NCBI GenBank assembly: GCA_024529925.1
Contig: JAFEUB010001216.1
Coordinates: 411,501 to 475,500, forward strand
Direction of reading: 5' to 3'
DNA from: Ophthalmolycus amberensis
Taxonomy: Eukaryota > Chordata > Actinopteri > Perciformes > Zoarcidae
DNA length: 64,000 nucleotides
Part shown: positions 34,195 to 49,078 of the stretch, one piece after another
Numbering within the stretch: position 1 is the stretch's first letter
How the letters are laid out: each line of letters opens with the position of its first letter
The notes under the pieces: generated by a model
The model's database searches: none
What the model saw: only the letters and a program-made list of their open reading frames with translations
Told to the model about the DNA's origin: nothing
Program-made: the position numbers and the translations under genes

Positions 34195-35950
34195 GTATTC
34201 TGACAGCATCCTGCAGAGCATATTTACTTTCATGAGCCATTTTAACAGCACTTGTTCTGTCTGTGATCATATTGCACCATTTCAGGTCACACTGAATTTT
34301 GTATCTGTTCTCCACAGTAATCTCTGCACTCTCCACATGTCTGTTGTTGTCTTCTTCCTCCGCTGTCACATCTGTCAACTGCACTGGCTTTTACGGATTG
34401 AATCCCAATGAATATGGGGGCAAAGAATTTGTGACTTGAAATGCACTTGAAAAGGATTATGGAACACTTGACATTTGTATGTGTGTGTGTGTATGTGCGC
34501 ATGCCCATGTGAATCAGAAGGTGTCCTGGTGGTCCTCTGTTTCCTGTTGGACCCTCTAATCCTTTTAAATCAGCTTTGTTAATCCTACTTTCTTCTCACA
34601 GCTGTTTGGGCTTCATGCAGGTACATAGAAGCGTTCTTACCACTGTGCTGCATGTATATGGGCTGCATTTTCTGCCCGCTTCAAAGGAACACTGGCATTT
34701 TTTCAAAATACGCTTGTTTGCTGGCTTGCAAAAACGTAAGATTAGAAGATCGATATCAGTTTCCTCTGTGTGCATTCAGTGCAGAGATTGAGAAACATTG
34801 CATCCATTAACATTGGGCGAGTGGCGGTGAACACCCTGGACAGGTCTGGGGCAGATCGTGATCTTGCGATCTTGTCCGATTTTTCGGTAAATTGAAAATG
34901 GAAAAGGTGTGTGTGGTCTGATTTAACTGGAAAGCGTCTTTAAAAATGCATGATGTTTGTTGAATGAATGTAAAAGAAATGGAGAGAAAAGGAAGGATGA
35001 GTGGATGTGAGATACAAAAGCAGCAAAGCCACTCCCCAGCGCTACCACAGGGATTTCTTCTTTCTTTTGCAACTTTTCCCTTTTTCTCCTTCACCTAATC
35101 TCTCTGAAATATTCCCTCCCAACTCTCCCACCACTCCCTTTCCCAAAGATCTGTTTATGGAGGCAGACTCTTTGAACCCCGACAGTCTTTAAAGTTCAGA
35201 GGCTGTGAGATGGCTGCTGCTAATGTCAATACTAATGACGCTTCCCCAACCTGGCGAACGCTCAAAACATCGGCCAAGGTGCCAACAGTCCTGAATTCTC
35301 ATTTCGGAAGTCAAAGTCAGATGGGGTGAAGGTTTTCGGGGGGAGGGTGGTACCACAGGAGTTTGTTTTTTTTTCCTCAAAATGAGGAGCTCTATAAATG
35401 TATTCATGGAAAACAAAGATGAATGAGACAAACAGCCCAGAGTTGCTAAGCTTTCGGGTTGTTGCAGAAGTGACTAGAGAGGCTGCATTCTCCAGCTAGC
35501 ATGTCAACACCAAATTAGCATCTGGAAGCCCCGGGGACAGAATCACTGGGACGCCCCTGTTTCTCCCGCCACAGAAAACCTGAACAGCGACACAATGCTG
35601 CAGGGAGAAAGAGAGAGAGAGAGAGACAGATCATAATAAGGACTGCTCTTAGACAGAGTGTCTGCAGCTGTGTCCTCTTTCACGCTTCTCCGCCCTCCTA
35701 AGAAGGACGCAGCCTGTCCCGAAGAGGGATGAAGGTCAGAGGGCTGAACCTGCACGTCCTCCCAAATTAAACAGTTTGTAGAGGATTCAACGGCTTTGTC
35801 AGTTCGTGCCTGGAGCCCTGCAGACATAGTCAGAGATGCCAGCAGTGCTCACCACAGTGCATTTTATACCCAGGCCTTCAGTGCTGTCCTTCTACAGTTG
35901 AACCACCTCCTAATAACCTCATTATGATGCCACGGCTACGGGTTATTATT
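34195..35950. other. Gene-poor interval
   Basis: No exon, RNA gene or transposon end supported. A GA run lies at 35610-35628. Confidence 0.45.
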
Positions 35951-35956
35951 TGTTTC

Positions 35957-36320
35957 TAGGGGTGTAACAATACACATATTCGTATTAAACCGTTCGGTAC
36001 GAGGCTTACTAACCCAACAATACGTTTGAATAATAGGCCTACTAGTGCATTTGGAAAATGCAGAAGCTTAAATTATGGGAAATAAAATACACTGAAGAGC
36101 ACGGTCCATTGAAATATTATTCACATCAGAGGGAACAATATTATATATACCTTATCATAAAACGACACAATAGAAAAATGAACACAATAGTAACGCTACT
36201 GCAGATGTAAAAACAAAGCAGTTCACTTACCACAGCTGCTGTTCACTTAAAGACAAAGTATATCCTCTTTTATTTGTTAATAAAGAGTAATACCGCGGTT
36301 GTACAGTAAATCGGTGCGGT
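35957..36320. mobile_element. hAT-like fragment, one end only
   Basis: Begins TAGGGGTGTAACAATACAC, followed by a CCGTTCGGTACG block, as in a common fish hAT family. The matching right end with a target duplication was not found, so it is truncated or diverged. Confidence 0.4.
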
Positions 36321-36324
36321 TCAG

Positions 36325-38692
36325 TTCCAGCCAGAGGTCCTTCTGCGAATGTGTTTGTTGAGTTCTAGATCCACTCGGGTCTCAGTAAAAGTTTTCAAAA
36401 GCACCGTAGCTTGTAAGTGTCCTGTCTGGCTATGGTGTCGTGTTGCTAACCAAGGTTAGCCACCTCAGCTTAGCGTAGCGTAGCTCCAAACACCAAGACT
36501 CTCAGTCACAAATAAAACGCATTCTTAGCCATAAAATGTGCAACGCTGCTCCGACGCTGTCAGCCAGGAACACCATTCGTACAAATCTTTTTCCTGGCTG
36601 GATCAGGAAAAAAACGTGATTAAATTATAAAATAGCTATAACTTTGTGATTCTGTTTAGGCTAGCAGAGAAGACTCTGCTGTCCCTGAAGGCCCACCACT
36701 GGTGGGACACAGAGCACAGAGCAGACGTTGGAGTAAAGAAGTTTTAAGTCACCAATTGCTCCAGGTAGCAGGAAAATACCATTGTTTACCATTAAAGAGT
36801 TAAAAAAGCTGGTAGCCCTGTCCAACTGCTGACATTCAGCAATGGCATAGTCCAAGACCGTGGTCAACCGCGCCTCACTTCCAACTCGTCAAATACCGAT
36901 GGCCAGTGCCCGGAGATCTCTGTTCAAGTCCCGACAGTCATCAGTCAGTCAAGTTAACGTCAACCCTGCTCTTTTCCTAAACCTAACTTTGACTAAGCTC
37001 TGCGTTTCAGTGAATTTACTGACAAATGGAGACAGAAATCAAACCAAAATACTTCAGGGTTACAAAAGAGTCCCTCACTATCACCCAGCTTCTTGACATT
37101 TTACAAACAAATCAATGAAAAAAGTGACAACATGTAACCAATTCCCATTCAAATCCTTGATTATGATTGGGAATCTTGGACTCAGATTCTTCCGAAAGCT
37201 CTGATATATCGGACTAGCTACACTTGAAGTGCCTGAAAAAGCAACAAGTATAGATGACTTACATCAGCCAAAGTTTATGATCCAAGTCTTTAATCTACCG
37301 CTCTGACCTGAAGATAATATTGGTCCTATATAGCTCCAATTTAGCAGAAAGTACCGCTAATATGGTTCTTTGAGGGTGAGTAAGACGTTGGAGATTCCAC
37401 CACCCTGTGCACATTTCCCGTTCATATTTATCTTCAGTCAATTTATGCCATGATATAACCTAGTTTTCTATTCCCCCGTTAGCTCTGCTGTTCTTTGCAA
37501 TTAGCGTCCCACACTAACTGGCTCTTAGTTAGCAATTAGTCTCCTCTCCCACAATAAAACATTTCAGTAATAACTGCAGGTCTCTTTCCTCCCTCCCAAC
37601 TGAAAAATGCATAAACACATCAAAGCAATTCAATTAGATGCCCACAAAACAGAGATTATGATATTAAAAAGATCTGCCAGGAGAGGGCGCTGACTAAGTA
37701 TATAGGTAAGCTTTGATACAGTGGCACAACAGTGCTTTAAAAAGTAGCACGGAGCTATTGTTCAGTGTGTAAAACAGCAGACAAAAACTGTAAACTTATT
37801 ATCTCAGAAGAAAAACATTTAAATTAGGTATTAAATTGATCCTCTCCCCCCTTAAAGTTCATTTTGTTTCTACGTCCTCTGGCCTTTCGAAGAATAAGAT
37901 AGCACACAGCGCATAGAGTATAAACACGTCCGTTCATGCTCGGAGCTCGTGTTCCGTCGGCGGAGGCTCGCGTGAGTATAAACAAAGCTTTAGTGTTTTA
38001 CTCTTCTTTAAGCTAAAAAAGCAGTTATGTTTGCCACCAACCACCCGCACATCATCTCTGTTCGGTACAGTCGGAACCCGTTGGTGTGAGCGCAACATTG
38101 GCTAGTGTGCAGTGAGAGATGGAGAGAAAGAGAGAGGGAGAGTATCAGTAACGTTCTAGATGCTAACGTAGTGCAGTGTGTGTTAAGGCAGGTTTGTCGG
38201 TGAATAAATGCTGCAATTCCCGTGTCTTGCTTACCACCTGCTGATTAAAATGAAGGGGGTTAGCGCTGAAGTTAGCCACAACTTCTGCTGAGGCTCTTAA
38301 AGTGGGCTGGCTTTCAAGGTGGACCATCTATTGTAATTTATTGTCAACTAACCTGACCTCAGTCGGTATTTGATGAAAAATGAAGAAATTGCGGAAATGC
38401 CAAAAGAACTGCAGTTCCTAAAATGGCCACCTGAGGCTGTCTCCAAACAGCGGGTCAATCAACATGAACCTGCATGTTAAAAGGCCCAACTTTATAGCAG
38501 AAATAAACATGTTCCCCATGAGCAAACATATGTGCTTTTCAGCGCCACATTTAAGACAAGAAGGGGTGAAGGTTGGTCAAAACAAATAAACAAACAATCT
38601 GGCTGTTTTTTAGTTATAAAAAGGTCATAACAAATTGAAAAACTAGGGTCTAAATTTGTCTTGAATTTGTCTACATTCATAGACACACACAG

Positions 38693-38739
<47 letters not shown>

Positions 38740-39150
38740 CAGCAGTGGATGTCCGTGTGTCTCTAACAGTGCAATGAACTGCCCTTGTGTGTCTGACAGC
38801 TTCCTCGCTGTCAGTAAATACAGGATTTATGATACAGTACAGTAACTGGCCTGAGGCACTGCAGCATACTGTATGTATTTATATACTCTCCTCACACTCT
38901 GGCTGCCTATATTATGGACCGACTGGATTACAAACCGCTACGGATGATTGGAAAGCAGGGAGAGCCAGAGTCTGACAGTTGAGGTAGTATTTAAGAGGAG
39001 CAGGTCGGCAAGTTTAGAAAGACGGATCAGATTTGTCTGTTCGTTCAGCACAGGATGTGTTTAGCCTTGTGTCAGAGACACACTTCACTGTCGTCAGACC
39101 AATCCATCTGGCTGCAACTGAAGCAACAGACCAAATTGTTGCTTTGCCCA
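36325..39150. other. Gene-poor interval with CA microsatellite
   Basis: The only clear feature is a (CA)n run at 38695-38737. No supported exon. Confidence 0.45.
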
Positions 39151-39161
39151 TTGGCTTAGAG

Positions 39162-39740
39162 CAGGGGTCTCAAACTCCCGGCCCGCGGGCCAAATCCGGC
39201 CCGCTACGTCATTTTATGTGGCCCGCGAATCCGCCAGCAAAAAAAAAAAGTTAAAAAAAATAAATCATTTTTTTTTTTTTTTAAGTTAGACTAATAATAA
39301 TAAAAATATCCCCATAGTCGAAATTATGAGATAGAAAGTCGAAGTTATTAGATAGAAAGTCATAACTAGAAAGTCATAATTCTGAGATAGAAAGTCAAAA
39401 AGATGAGATAGAAAGTCAAAATTATGAGATTGAAAGTCAAAATTATGAGATTGACAATCAAAATTATGAGATTGAAAGTCAAAAAGATGAGATTGAAAGT
39501 CAAAATTATGAAATAGAAAGTCAAAATTATGAGATACTTAAACAGTTAGAAGCAGCTCTTTGACTGGTTACTGTACATTTGACATGGAAATGTATTGTGA
39601 GTACATTGAAGACTACTTTAAACTGTGAATGCAGAGAGTTATTTAACAATATGTTTCGAGCAGTTACATTTACAACCGGCCCTTTGTGGGCGACCATGAT
39701 GCTGATGTGGCCCGGAGTGAAAATGAGTTTGAGACCCCTG
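39162..39740. mobile_element. Non-autonomous hAT MITE with perfect 8-bp duplication
   Basis: Inverted ends CAGGGGTCTCAAACTC / GAGTTTGAGACCCCTG are flanked by GCTTAGAG at 39154-39161 and 39741-39748. Subterminal CCCGGCCCGCGGGCC and CGGCCCTTTGTGGG are also roughly inverted. The inside (about 39311-39536) is a minisatellite of GAGATAGAAAGTCAAAATTAT-like units (roughly 20 bp, about ten copies). No coding capacity. Confidence 0.95.
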
Positions 39741-39749
39741 GCTTAGAGA

Positions 39750-41331
39750 CTAACTCAACCAGTTTATATGGACCATTGTGATTATCTGAACATGGTTATG
39801 TCAACCTTTTTGAGGTAACTTGGTTCGATTTTATGGTTTGGTCTCTGAACTATTCAGCACACCATTTTTAAAATAGTGTATATTTGTACAATCTTGCCAA
39901 AGCTTTTCATCAATCCTCCTCAGGTGAGTTGATGTGAGTACGCAACAGTTTTGACTTTTTGTTACACAAATTCTTTTGGTGGCATTGTACGTTTCTGCAA
40001 ACCACCGACACGTTGAATGCAGACATTTTTGCATTCCGTCAGAATGAGTGACGTAGTACATTGAGCGACCGTTATTGAAAGTGTCATGGTATAATTGAGT
40101 ATAACCAGCGAGAAAGGGTGAGCAGGAGGGGAGGTGGACCACTGTTCGTTTTCCCCTGCGAAACCAAAAGTAAACGTTGACTTTACACTTGTTACACAAC
40201 TTTGCATAGGAAAGTCCACCAAGGGTGGTTGCTAGTTATTTACACTTAAGTTACGTTGTAGCGGTATTATTATTTTAAGAATAACCATGATCTATTTTCT
40301 AACCTGCTTAAACCATAATCAATCGTTTCACAACGTTAACCATGTGCCATTTTGCCTTTCTGCAAGTGTGATAAGAGGCTGAAATTTAACGCAATTCATG
40401 AAACAGATTTTATGTTAGGAAATGCCAACATTCAACTTAACGGCCACATTTTTTTTTCTTCCGGTGACTGGGTTACCCTCTGATATCTTCTGTCTAACAA
40501 GGTAGAGCAGCATTCTGCACTGGATTTTACTGGGGTGGCAGCGTTCTGAAGGGGATTTCGTGGTTTCTATAAAAGGATAGAGGGAGGATTATGATGGGAA
40601 AGAAGGGATGCAATATAGATGCAGTCATTACGTAATTTGTAAGCTTACGGATTAGAGACAACGCTCATTTGTTTCTCTGCGGCTAAACAAACTTGTAACT
40701 CGGATCCATCCCAATCCCAGTTATCCCAGTTATGTCTCAATCCTCGTAAAAAATGTCTTGAGAACTCCTCAAAAAAACAGCAATACATTTTAAGGTACAG
40801 GTACTTTGTACATATCAAGTCTACAGAAGGTTTGACACTACTTCATCACCTTAAATATACCACTTGTCTTCGTATCATGACAGAGTTGTTTGTTTGCGCA
40901 TTTGATTAGTCAATCACCTGCAAACACGAGGAAAAGCTAACAGCAAAGCTCAACTGCAGTGAGCTCCATATTGCCCCAACGTGATTTTTAAGCTCCATCC
41001 AAGTATAATTTTAAGTGTGTGTGTGTGTGTGTCCATCTATCTTCCCTACTCTCTCCTCCCTCACAGTTTTAAGCCCAGTACTGAGCCACTAATGGAGGAC
41101 AAGCCTGTTAGAGCAACACGCCACGCTTTACCAGCAGCACACCAGGGACTCGCACACACGCACACACTCACACACACACACACACACACCTACACACACA
41201 CACACACAGACCGACAAAACTCACACTGATATTCATCCAAAAAGATAACACAGAGAAATGCACCAACATTAGAGCACATACACACAGATGAGTACTCTGG
41301 GAAACGGCAAGCATTCAGCTCCATTGTAGGC

Positions 41332-41371
<40 letters not shown>

Positions 41372-44300
41372 AAACACTAAACACACCCTCACACACATCC
41401 CAGTAGAGTATAACACCATAGCAACAGCCTGCAAACAGCTAATCTATTCCGTGATGCAGCAGTCATCTCTCAGTGTGAGCAGAGGCTCCAATTATACCTT
41501 CATTTGTTTGTCAGTTGTTTTGAAGTCAACATGAAAACCGAGCAGAACGGCAGCTCGGTGGTTTTAGAAGAGCACCAGACCTCAGCACCACTTCTCACAC
41601 ATCACACGACGTGGCTTTATTCTTTGAGGCACACAGAGGCCAGAGAGGATAGTATTGTTGGGTCAGTGCTGTGCCCGGAATACTAAAGGCTCTTACGCAC
41701 TGTGTGATAACCGTAATCTTGCAGCAGGTTCATTCCATGTGCAGCTCGCGGGGCTGGTGAAAGCATGCTCACAATCGCTGAGAGATATCACTTTTAAGGC
41801 TGCGCGCATGGGTCTCTCTCAAGTATTTAACATGTGTATGTGTTCCACATGCTTAAAACAAGATGTGAATTATCAAACCTATCTTTGAAATGCCTGGTTT
41901 ATTCAAGATGATATAAGGTGATGTGGAAAAAATGGAGAAAGGGTCAGAAACGTTCATTTACAACCCAATTCCACCGCCTGTCTCTCACTTTACAGGGACA
42001 GTCCAGCATTGCAGTGTATCCCATCTAGACTAAAATGGATCATAAAGCAGCGTATGCTTTAGGGCGGGCTTACTGTGATTGACAGGTCGCTGCCAATACC
42101 AGAGCTGTAATCGGTGTCTCTGCATCATTCCTCCGCAGTCTGAATATGGTCACTTCACAGGTTCCAAAATGAAATAGATGGTGGCGACCAAAATTCAAGA
42201 TGGCGACGGCCAAAATACCAAACTTGAGGCTTCAAAACGGCAGTCAACAAACCAATGGGCGAGGTCATGGTGACTGCGTCCACTTATTGTATACAGTCTA
42301 AGGTTTGAACCATTTTTCTTGTCCCCCATGACTAACTGACGCCTGGCTAACTGCTTGGACTGGCCACTGGCTAAATGGATCAGTATCGGAAACTCTGGTC
42401 GGCTGTCTGGAAGTCTGTGCAATTTCACAATCTTTCATTCGCCGCTACATTCAAACGATCCTCTGTAAACTGTAAAAAAAAATAAAAAAAGGCCAGTGAA
42501 AACACGTAGTGTGAGTTTACGCAACGTACAAGTTTAATAAAAACACAGTGTCTGCCCAGCTTTACTGAACTTACGTTATTGACAAAAAAACATCAAATTG
42601 CAGCTAAAATATCTTTTAGGAAACTAATGTAAATATATTAGCAATCTCGTTAACAGATATGTAGGGGGGTCTTCTTAACAATAAATGCTACAAATAAACA
42701 ATTGGACATTGAACTGTATAGCCTAAGCTGGCATGTAAAACTAAATATTTTTGTACTTTTTTTTCCAATTATCGATCGATATCACAATCATTTTGGCCAT
42801 GATAATCGTGTGATAAAAATATTGATATCATAACAGCCCTTGTTGTACTGTCTGGTTGTAATATGATTTTAAAAATGAGCAGAACGTTATTTCCATAATT
42901 TGGCGAAGGAGAGAACAGGACGTGAGGAAGGAAGGAGGGTTTCGGAGACACAGCAGTGTGTTAACGGGAGCCAAGCGTGGCAAATTGGACTGAATTTTCC
43001 GCTTGTGCGCTTTCAATGCACAAACGCAAGCGTACATAACCACGCTTAATAAGTGCCGGGCTAATGCATTGTATAATCTCCTCTAAATTAATATGTTAGA
43101 CACAATTGCCTAATTAATTACCGTCACAGCGTATCCAAACGAGAAGATTTATTCGGTTGTGTCAATCACAAAACCCTGGAGCCTGAGGCAGATTATTGGC
43201 CAGCGCAGCGTGGCAGTGTAGGGATGAGGATGTTGTGTGGCGGTATATGTCTGGTTTCTACAAACATCCACTTCCCGGTCGAGGACCGGTCATCAAACGA
43301 AGGTCATTGTGATGACGGGAGGAAAGGAGAGGCAGCAGCCTTTTTGTTTGACGGCTTTATAAAGAACATAATGCCTCTACGGGCTCTTCAACCAGCCAAC
43401 AGACGGTTCTATTGCTTTTCCTTTACCACACTTGCCTTTCACCGTCATTATTTCTCAGGATTCCTTTGAGGTGAATTTGCAGCTACAGAGCTACATTCCT
43501 ACCATTCACACAAAGACTAGGATGAAGACCAACACATTTATATTTCTGCAACTGAAGTCTCGAATGACTCGTTCTCTCTAGTAGCAGTAATAGAGAATAA
43601 TAATTGGATTGATGAAGTTGACAAACCCTGATATGTGTAGTTGTTGATTTATTATGTGCATGTTTAATAAAATACTATTACTACTTATTGGCTCTTATAG
43701 TTGGCCATCATTTATAAGAATATTTATTCCCAATAAATCCTGCTTGTACAGTGGATACATGATACATATTGGTTATGTGTCAGTAATAGAACAAAAAAAT
43801 ACACTTTGTTAAAGTAAATTACTTACGTATTGAACATAGACTACGTTTGTATAATGTGACAAAAATTTGTGGAACCAGATTTTTCTATATAAACACGTCG
43901 TGGGACCGCAAATAGACAGGTGAGGGTCGGTCAAAAATAGACGTTAGCTGTGTTCCCTGTGACTTTTCATCCACGAAGATTAGGCAAATTATTATTGATT
44001 AAAAAGCAACAGCTGTTTTTTTACACAAAGGTTTTTGTCAGTGACTACTTCGGCCGGTACGGTTTTAAGTCTTTAAGAATAAAAAAGACAACAAGTGTAA
44101 GTCATAGATATGCCCATTGCCTGTTGTAACAGGCAAAACGCCATAAACCAACCTCCACTATGATGAGGAGGGATTGTAATTATCTGTAAACTCATATCTC
44201 ATATTCATGGACTACTTAATTGCCTTTGTACAAGCCCTGTAAAGAAAAAAGTCAAGTATTGCATGCATAAAACGAAGGTTAAATATCTTGTAAGCAATTT

Positions 44301-44620
44301 GATTTGGCTGCAAAATATATACTCAAATTAAGATTTTAAAGACCTCTGGTGGCGAGTGCTGTAAGAAAAGTGGGGGAAAAAAAGTATTAGTAGAGATGCA
44401 TTTAGGGATTTCTAAATAACTTGGAAGACCGTAATACCACCCAAGCCAAGTGTGTACTTGTACTGTGAACTCCACACTGGTGGTTTAGTCCACTCTTAGG
44501 TACTTTCTAGGGAGGGCATATAAACAGTGGTTGTGTGAGGTTTTTGTTGTCTCAATATCTAGTAGTGCCCACACAAGGGATCAGCTAATCTTGGCCAGAG
44601 TCTCCTCCTCATCCTTATGT
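39750..44620. other. Gene-poor interval with CA runs
   Basis: CA runs at 41157-41210 and 41332-41371. A segment near 42765-42840 (ATCGATCGATATCACAATC ... ATCATAACAGCCCT) resembles the end of a fish hAT. The block 43040-43200 is rich in TAATTA sites. No supported exon. Confidence 0.4.
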
Positions 44621-44627
44621 ATAAGCC

Positions 44628-44680
44628 AGTGGTGGGCCGTCAGGGCCTTCAACGCCTTCTCTGCTGGCCTAAAATGAATC
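44628..44680. mobile_element. Possible hAT end fragment
   Basis: CAGTGGTGGGCCGTCAGGGC looks like a hAT terminal repeat of fish type, but no inverted partner was found nearby. Confidence 0.35.
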
Positions 44681-44689
44681 ACAAAGTTA

Positions 44690-47600
44690 TAGCTATTTTA
44701 CAATTTAATATTTTTTCTGAAATACACTACATGTATTATAATTTATAAAAATATTTTTCCCATTATCTTATTTTCTCATTGCACAGCTACTGTCTTCCTC
44801 AGTTGCTCTGCTTCCAGTGCAGCTTGTTTCAAGTAGAGCTTTTATCTAATCAGATTTCACCTTTGTGGCTCTAGGTAAGAAGAGAGGCCCCAGGCCTGCA
44901 GAATCACGAGTGAATCCCTTTGCAGTCAGTGTGTTAATTACATAGATTTGGACTATATGCATTGTCGGTTAATTACGAAGCATACCGTCATGGGCGGAGT
45001 TATTGTTTGTTAAGCTAGTTTAGCCGAGCCTCTCAGAAGTGCGGGGCATCAGCTGTTTTTTGTTGTGTTTATAACACGGGAAGGAAAAGAGAAGAAACCT
45101 AAAAAGAGAAAAGGGAAAAAAAGAGCTTTTCAGTGTCACAATGGGTTTTTTGTACCATGAGACAGATTAATGCTAGAAAATGGATGAAGAAGGACATGAC
45201 AACAACTTCAAGGTAATTGCAGAGAGAGAGAAAGAAAGAGACAAAGAGAGAGAAAGAAAAAGCAATGGAGGAAGCAGGGAACGAATTTGACCTCTTTCTC
45301 CTCTAACTTTGCTCACACACACACAGAGACACACACTTCCCTCCAAAGGTTAATGTGATGCTAATGTGGCCTATATTGAGAGGGTGATCATTATTTTCAA
45401 ACATTTGCTATGCACCTCACCGGTGTATAACAACTCTTTGCAGAGTCTGAGCAAGCGTTCACACAAATCGCAATGCAACACAAGAAGCCATTGCAGAAGA
45501 AAAGCAATGTCCTTTCAAACTTCCAAACGTTAAAGTTTTAGCATCAACATTTTATTTTACGTATTGAGAAGAAGGAGAATGGTTTCTTTCCATGTCCATT
45601 TATCATATTAACCTCCTACTCACAGATGTTATCTGTGTCGCAAAACTCTGATACAGCTTATTTCCCTGTTAGAGGATTCTTGATGAAAGTGTAACACTGC
45701 TGCAGTGGGTGACATATGGATGACATGTCTGAGCATGCTCAGTGAGAGCTGCTGTCCAGAGACTGATTAGTTGCAGAGTTGACAGCACTGACCATGCTGA
45801 TCACAGTGTAGGGACCTTGTGCAATGGTATGGCTTGATTATGTGTTCTAAAGAGACGTTTTAAATGATGTTCATGAAACTACTCAATATGCCTGTTGAAC
45901 TTGCACACTTGCAGTAAATGCAATGCCTTAATTGCTTATTGGAGACAAAGCTAAGGTGACATTTTCAAGCTGCCACTAATTGACATGCTGTTATATTGAA
46001 TGTTTAGTGTGGTAGATAAATACGTTTTATCGTCATCGAAAACAACAAGAATTCAGAGCATATCTCTATTGACTCCACACGGCTCTCAAATGGAGACGGC
46101 TGCGCCGCAACCTAGCAGCTAACAATGCTAACCACGACAACAATGCTGACAGAGCTAGAGCTAACAGTAGGGATCCTCAGATTGAAAGAGGACCAGCTCA
46201 ACCTCTGAGCCACAGCCACACAGTGTATTACAATAAATGTTTGCTCTAGTATAGCAGCTCATCAATGAAAAATAAATAAATATATATATATGGTGCATTT
46301 ATTTGAGATATATTGGTTTAACACTTTTTGTCAGCTTTGTCTGACTTCTTGCATTACATTTGATATTATAATATTGTCCTCATTAGTGAAAATAAATCAA
46401 TATTAATTCGTGGACATTATTTTTAGATCAAAAGGGGACTTGCTTATTTTGTGAGTTATGAAAGAAAATATAAATAAAGTGCAGCGAAGCCTGATTGAGA
46501 ACACACACACACACAGAGTGACTTCATTTTCTACTCGGGTAGATATTACTCCACTTTATCTCTGCATAGACAATAGTTGTGTGCTGCTATATTTATTATC
46601 TGAATATGTAATTCAACACTTTTAATAGAATCAATGACTTTCTTTTGGGAGAGATGACCAATGTAAAACAAAAGGCAACAAAACTTGTATTGCTGTCTTA
46701 AGACAGCAGGTGTCTGTGTCACATGTTGTACTGTGTAGGCTGGAGGGTCACGTGACTAGCAAAAGGAAAAATATGTTGCCTTCTACAGTAAGCACAGACT
46801 TCATGTGTGCTTCCAAAAAGTCAGCGGAGAAAAGATCAAAACATCTGCACTCTTACTTCCACTGCAAAACATCCAATTTAAAAGTATATGCTTTGAATCA
46901 CATTAATTGACAAGCTGAAGCTGGGGCACCGATAACGAGATGAAAGCAGCCATCTTCACCCAGGTTGTCACATTCATGCATGTTTAGGTAAAAGCAGAAT
47001 GGAAACGTACTCACAGTTTGCCTCGGAGTGTTCACCATCACTCTGGTTACTGCACAGAAAGTAAATATTACAGACGAAGCCATTGAATTAATTTAGTAAA
47101 ACAATTAGGTTAATCATTGATTGATTGATTTATTACTTTAGATGAGAACTCTAAACTTCCCGCGAACTACTCACATTTGATTAAAAAACTGAATTGAATG
47201 CACAATTTGATGTTTATGTGAGGCAAGTGAGTGCGAAGCAACAGGGAATAGACCAAAATCTAGGACAACAGGAACGGTTGAGTGAATAAGTATAGACAGA
47301 TAGTCCTACAGGAAATTTGGCTGGTACAGATGAGGGTTCAGGAACAGACACTGGTAGGCTACATGGTTTATGTTCAGGTGGTTGGAAAAAGCAATTAAGG
47401 CACACAAAGACATTCTGGCCACCGACTGAGGTGAAGGAGCTAGTGTACTGACAGGGTGATTGGGAAATATGACACAGGTGAGCAGGAGGAGAAAAGTCCG
47501 AGGGCATCTGGTGGGCAGGTAGAGAAATGCAGTATAGAGATGCGGAGATTTGGGGGAAGTGGAAATGGGTTCGGAAGGAGGGACAGAGAGACAGAATGGA

Positions 47601-49070
47601 AATTAAATGAAAATCTAAACACAACTAAGGAAGCCTTCGTGACAGTTGTGAATATATTGAATCATTTCTGGCTTCCATCATTTATCATTTTCCATTGCTA
47701 ATTCAATTCAGATCTCTAGTATGTCCTGAACTTCGCTCAGTAATGTAAAAAAAAAAAAGTCACCAAAAGAATCCACTTACCAAACACAAAATTTGATACT
47801 TGAAAATTTTGCAGAACCCCATGAAAATATAAAAAATGCAAAGGTATTTTTGTAATTGATTCCTACCAAATCTGCACATAACTAAAGTTAAGCTCTGATT
47901 AAGGTGAGAGAACTAAGATGATTATAGTGTCGTGATCGTTAAATACTTTTTTAAAAAGCCAATAATTGGTGGTCTGACGCAGGACGTGAACCGTCAGTTG
48001 CATCAAACAAACACATCCACTCAGCAACTGCTGAGTGCGTTGACACTGATAGTTGGCTTTTGACTCCCTATAAAGCACGATAACCGAGCCGGAGTTCCCA
48101 TCACCTCATAAATATATATTTAACCGAGCTTAATACTTCATTGCTTGTGCGAATGGAAGCCTTTTCACTGTGTCACATCCTGGGAGGTATTGATTTATCC
48201 AAGCTCTAATTGCTGCGCGACTGCCAACTGCTTCAGTGCTTGAGTGTTTCACTGGAGGATAAAAAGATGGTGGCTCTTGACTTGGGTTTTTCTTCTTTCT
48301 TTTTTTGCCCCTAGTCTGCGAATCTGTTGACATTTTCCTCTTAGTTAACCAGCCTTCAAACCCTGTTATAACCCATAACTTTTTTCTTTTCCATGTTAAT
48401 TCCGCATCTCTGGCTGGGTAAGATCTGTTAATGAGCAGGTGGGCACATAGAGTCGATGCTGTCAGAAAAATACATGGCCTGTGGGCTGTATGTGCAAGTG
48501 TCTATTCTTTGACTCTCATGTGAATTTGAAAACGTTGTGTGAAATTACTGTTTCAGTCTGACCTTTTTTTTTTCTGGAAAAAAAAATAAAAAATTCAGAC
48601 TCCAGAAGAGGAGTCTGAATTTGGGAAATGTCATTCATGATAACATCCTTAATTCGGAAAAGTCAATTCCCTTGTTCACCTGTTCCAGCAAGTCTGCACC
48701 AGTTCGTCCAAATGGTCTGCTACATTCTGCTGTTAAAGACATACTATGGTGATTGTTGCCACTTCAAGTGATATGGAGCAATGGTTTCATGAAAACGATG
48801 CAATGCAAATCCCTGCTGATGGTTTCACCTTATTCTGCGAAATGTGAGCTGGCGGTAGTCAAGTGCAAGGAAGAGTAGGAGCAATTGGATGGCTCAAAAA
48901 TATCAAAAGCTCATGAAGCTAATGAAACGCATTCAGCACAGTTTTGTTGGACCTCAAGAATAGAAATTGTGTTTAACTGAGAAACAGTGAACTGAGAAAC
49001 ATACTGTTCACGGGGAAGTCCATCTTCAAGTTAATGAGCATTCTGCTCATTTTCAGGTTCATACTTATGT
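44690..49070. other. Gene-poor interval
   Basis: A purine-rich GA/GAAA tract at 45217-45266 and scattered short CA runs. Open frames at 47214-47701 have no recognisable domains. No supported gene. Confidence 0.45.
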
Positions 49071-49078
49071 TTTGGGGT

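Noticed and set aside
33904..34251. 115-codon minus-strand frame
   Set aside because: Lies in sequence that resembles an abundant fish repeat; no domain features.
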